Assembly: GCA_024276425.1 (NCBI GenBank) | Contig: JAJRXF010000185.1 | Coordinates: 1-34,811 of the forward strand | Direction: 5' to 3' | Length of the DNA: 34,811 nt | Origin: Actinomycetes bacterium | GTDB lineage: Bacteria; Actinomycetota; Acidimicrobiia; Acidimicrobiales; SZUA-35 | Shown: positions 33,883 through 34,811 of the stretch, piece after piece | Layout of the letters: every line of letters begins with the position of its first letter | How positions within the stretch are numbered: the first letter of the stretch is position 1 | Made by a program: the position numbers and the translations under genes | Notes under the pieces: model-generated | What the model was told of the DNA's origin: nothing | Seen by the model: the letters and a program-made list of their open reading frames with translations, nothing else | Databases searched by the model: none

Positions 33883-34416
33883 ATGTCTCTTGTGATATTT
33901 GGCCTTGTCGTGGTGGCGGCGGCTGTCGCCGTTGGAACCCTATTTGTTGCGGGCGCCGCCGCGGTCGCAAGGAACAACCGCAAGCGAAACCAAGTCGTAC
34001 CAGGGATCGAGTCCAAAGCCCCGGCGAATTGGTCGGGCGCCCACGAACTGGAAGCGGTTCTACATCGGCGAATCCGCGACGCCGTCGCCGGGCTCAACAC
34101 GATCGCTGGTGATGATCCGTCAATGGCGAGTACTATCGCCTCGGTTGAGCGGGATGCCCTAAACCTTGACAATCAGTTGGTGGCGGCGGCCCTGCTGGCT
34201 CCCCGCTTCAAACACAAGGCCCTCGAGGAACTAGCTGATGCCGTCGCTCAACTTGAAGAAATCACCGCAACCGCCGTTGGCCGCAGCGCCCGCAGTTCGA
34301 GCCGCTCGGTCAAGGATCAGTTGGACGATCTGGCGATTCGATTGGAGTCGATGCAACTCGCTCGGGCCGAGGTCGATGAGGCCGACAAGCAGGGCCGAAC
34401 CGAATCGGGATACTAG
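33883..34416 (+). CDS. Membrane-anchored helical protein, unknown
   Basis: A 177-residue protein with one N-terminal membrane helix (about 3-27) and a cytosolic, mostly helical, charged body with heptad-like segments (ASVERDALNLDNQLVAAALL, and VKDQLDDLAIRLESMQLA). No known domain recognised. It begins 9 bp after the zinc-ribbon gene, so it is probably the third member of the SPFH operon and may interact with those proteins. The ATG has only a weak AGG upstream. Confidence 0.75.
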   Translation: MSLVIFGLVVVAAAVAVGTLFVAGAAAVARNNRKRNQVVPGIESKAPANWSGAHELEAVLHRRIRDAVAGLNTIAGDDPSMASTIASVERDALNLDNQLVAAALLAPRFKHKALEELADAVAQLEEITATAVGRSARSSSRSVKDQLDDLAIRLESMQLARAEVDEADKQGRTESGY

Positions 34417-34478
34417 AAGGCGCGAATTGGCATCTCATCTGGGTACTCGACCGGAAACGGACTAACTTGTGGGGCGCT

Positions 34479-34811
34479 ATGGACGCAACCAGTACTGATG
34501 ATCTCAAGAAGTCCGCACCAGGCTCGCGCCTGAAAGCCAGCCACGTCTGGTTGGGGGTAGGCGTCGCTATTGCCGTCGTGACGGTCCTGTCTGGCATTGC
34601 GGCTACCACCCTGCAATGGCATGACAGTTCTGAGGTTCAGCGGGAGGTCTTTGGAAACATCCCCTCCGCTCTCCGTCTGGCGTTCTACACGCTGATTCCG
34701 TTGCTAGTTTTGTGGACCTCTCTCCAGCTTTCTTACCGGGTCAAGAACTGGGAACGTGGAGCACCAGACAGCCGCTCGACTACGGCCAAGAACTTCAAGA
34801 CACGCATGGCC
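34479..34811 (+). CDS. Membrane protein, N-terminus of possible Fe-S oxidoreductase (partial)
   Basis: From ATG 34479 the frame is open to the window end (111 codons). It encodes two membrane helices (about 24-45 and 68-86) followed by YRVKNWERGAPDSRSTTAKN. That opening, helices then a K/RNWERG-type motif, resembles large actinobacterial (Fe-S)-binding oxidoreductases with an N-terminal nitrate-reductase-gamma-like membrane domain. The Cys-rich part would lie beyond the window, so the identification is tentative. Confidence 0.5.
   Translation, partial: MDATSTDDLKKSAPGSRLKASHVWLGVGVAIAVVTVLSGIAATTLQWHDSSEVQREVFGNIPSALRLAFYTLIPLLVLWTSLQLSYRVKNWERGAPDSRSTTAKNFKTRMA

Overview
The window looks like a chromosomal segment of a moderately GC-rich actinobacterium, most likely class Acidimicrobiia or a close relative (inference). 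Pointers to Actinomycetota are: clpS followed by a DUF2017 gene; a dnaK-grpE-dnaJ-hspR operon with a MerR-type HspR; a caa3-type cytochrome oxidase with a cytochrome c-fused subunit II; the ctaA/ctaB pair next to an ABC-2 exporter permease; and frequent GTG/TTG starts with 1-4 bp gene overlaps. No phage, IS element or CRISPR array was seen; nearly all genes look like resident housekeeping genes.

Region 1 (1-10889), respiration. After the tail of an ABC-2 permease, a long minus-strand cluster runs ctaB, a COX1-like gene without its metal ligands, a COX3-like gene, an unknown membrane protein, ctaC (lipoprotein CuA domain fused to cytochrome c), ctaD, ctaE, ctaF and a CtaG-type assembly factor. 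Heme A synthase ctaA is divergent. Together these supply heme O/A and the oxidase. The 'pseudo-oxidase' pair, a Ca-binding-like DGDG insertion in CtaC and a His/Asp tail on CtaD are the most unusual parts of the window.

Region 2 (10889-18519). clpS overlaps the end of ctaA, then DUF2017, a convergent hairpin, degV and plsY. A cluster of tRNA-Glu, tRNA-Asp and tRNA-Phe has three near-identical hairpins in its last spacer. Next are a small conserved protein, purB, a zinc-finger/low-complexity protein and purA. PurA and PurB are the two enzymes converting IMP to AMP.

Region 3 (18604-25632), protein quality control: dnaK-grpE-dnaJ-hspR-clpB on the minus strand, closely spaced, with a good TTGACA-N18-TACTAT promoter before dnaK. 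The 417 bp upstream of dnaK hold that promoter and a doubtful small ORF.

Region 4 (25633-27679), nitrogen: amt and a P-II gene form an operon with a GlnR-box-like motif upstream. Next to it is a 3'-truncated DUF2277 gene.

Region 5 (27607-31105), vitamin B12: a cobalamin riboswitch precedes btuF-btuC-btuD and a VOC-fold protein.

Region 6 (31139-34811): a plus-strand set of an SPFH protein with a GYF_2-like domain, a double zinc-ribbon membrane protein and a small membrane-anchored helical protein, possibly driven by a SigR/SigH-like promoter, then the start of a membrane protein resembling the N-terminus of Fe-S oxidoreductases, cut by the window edge.
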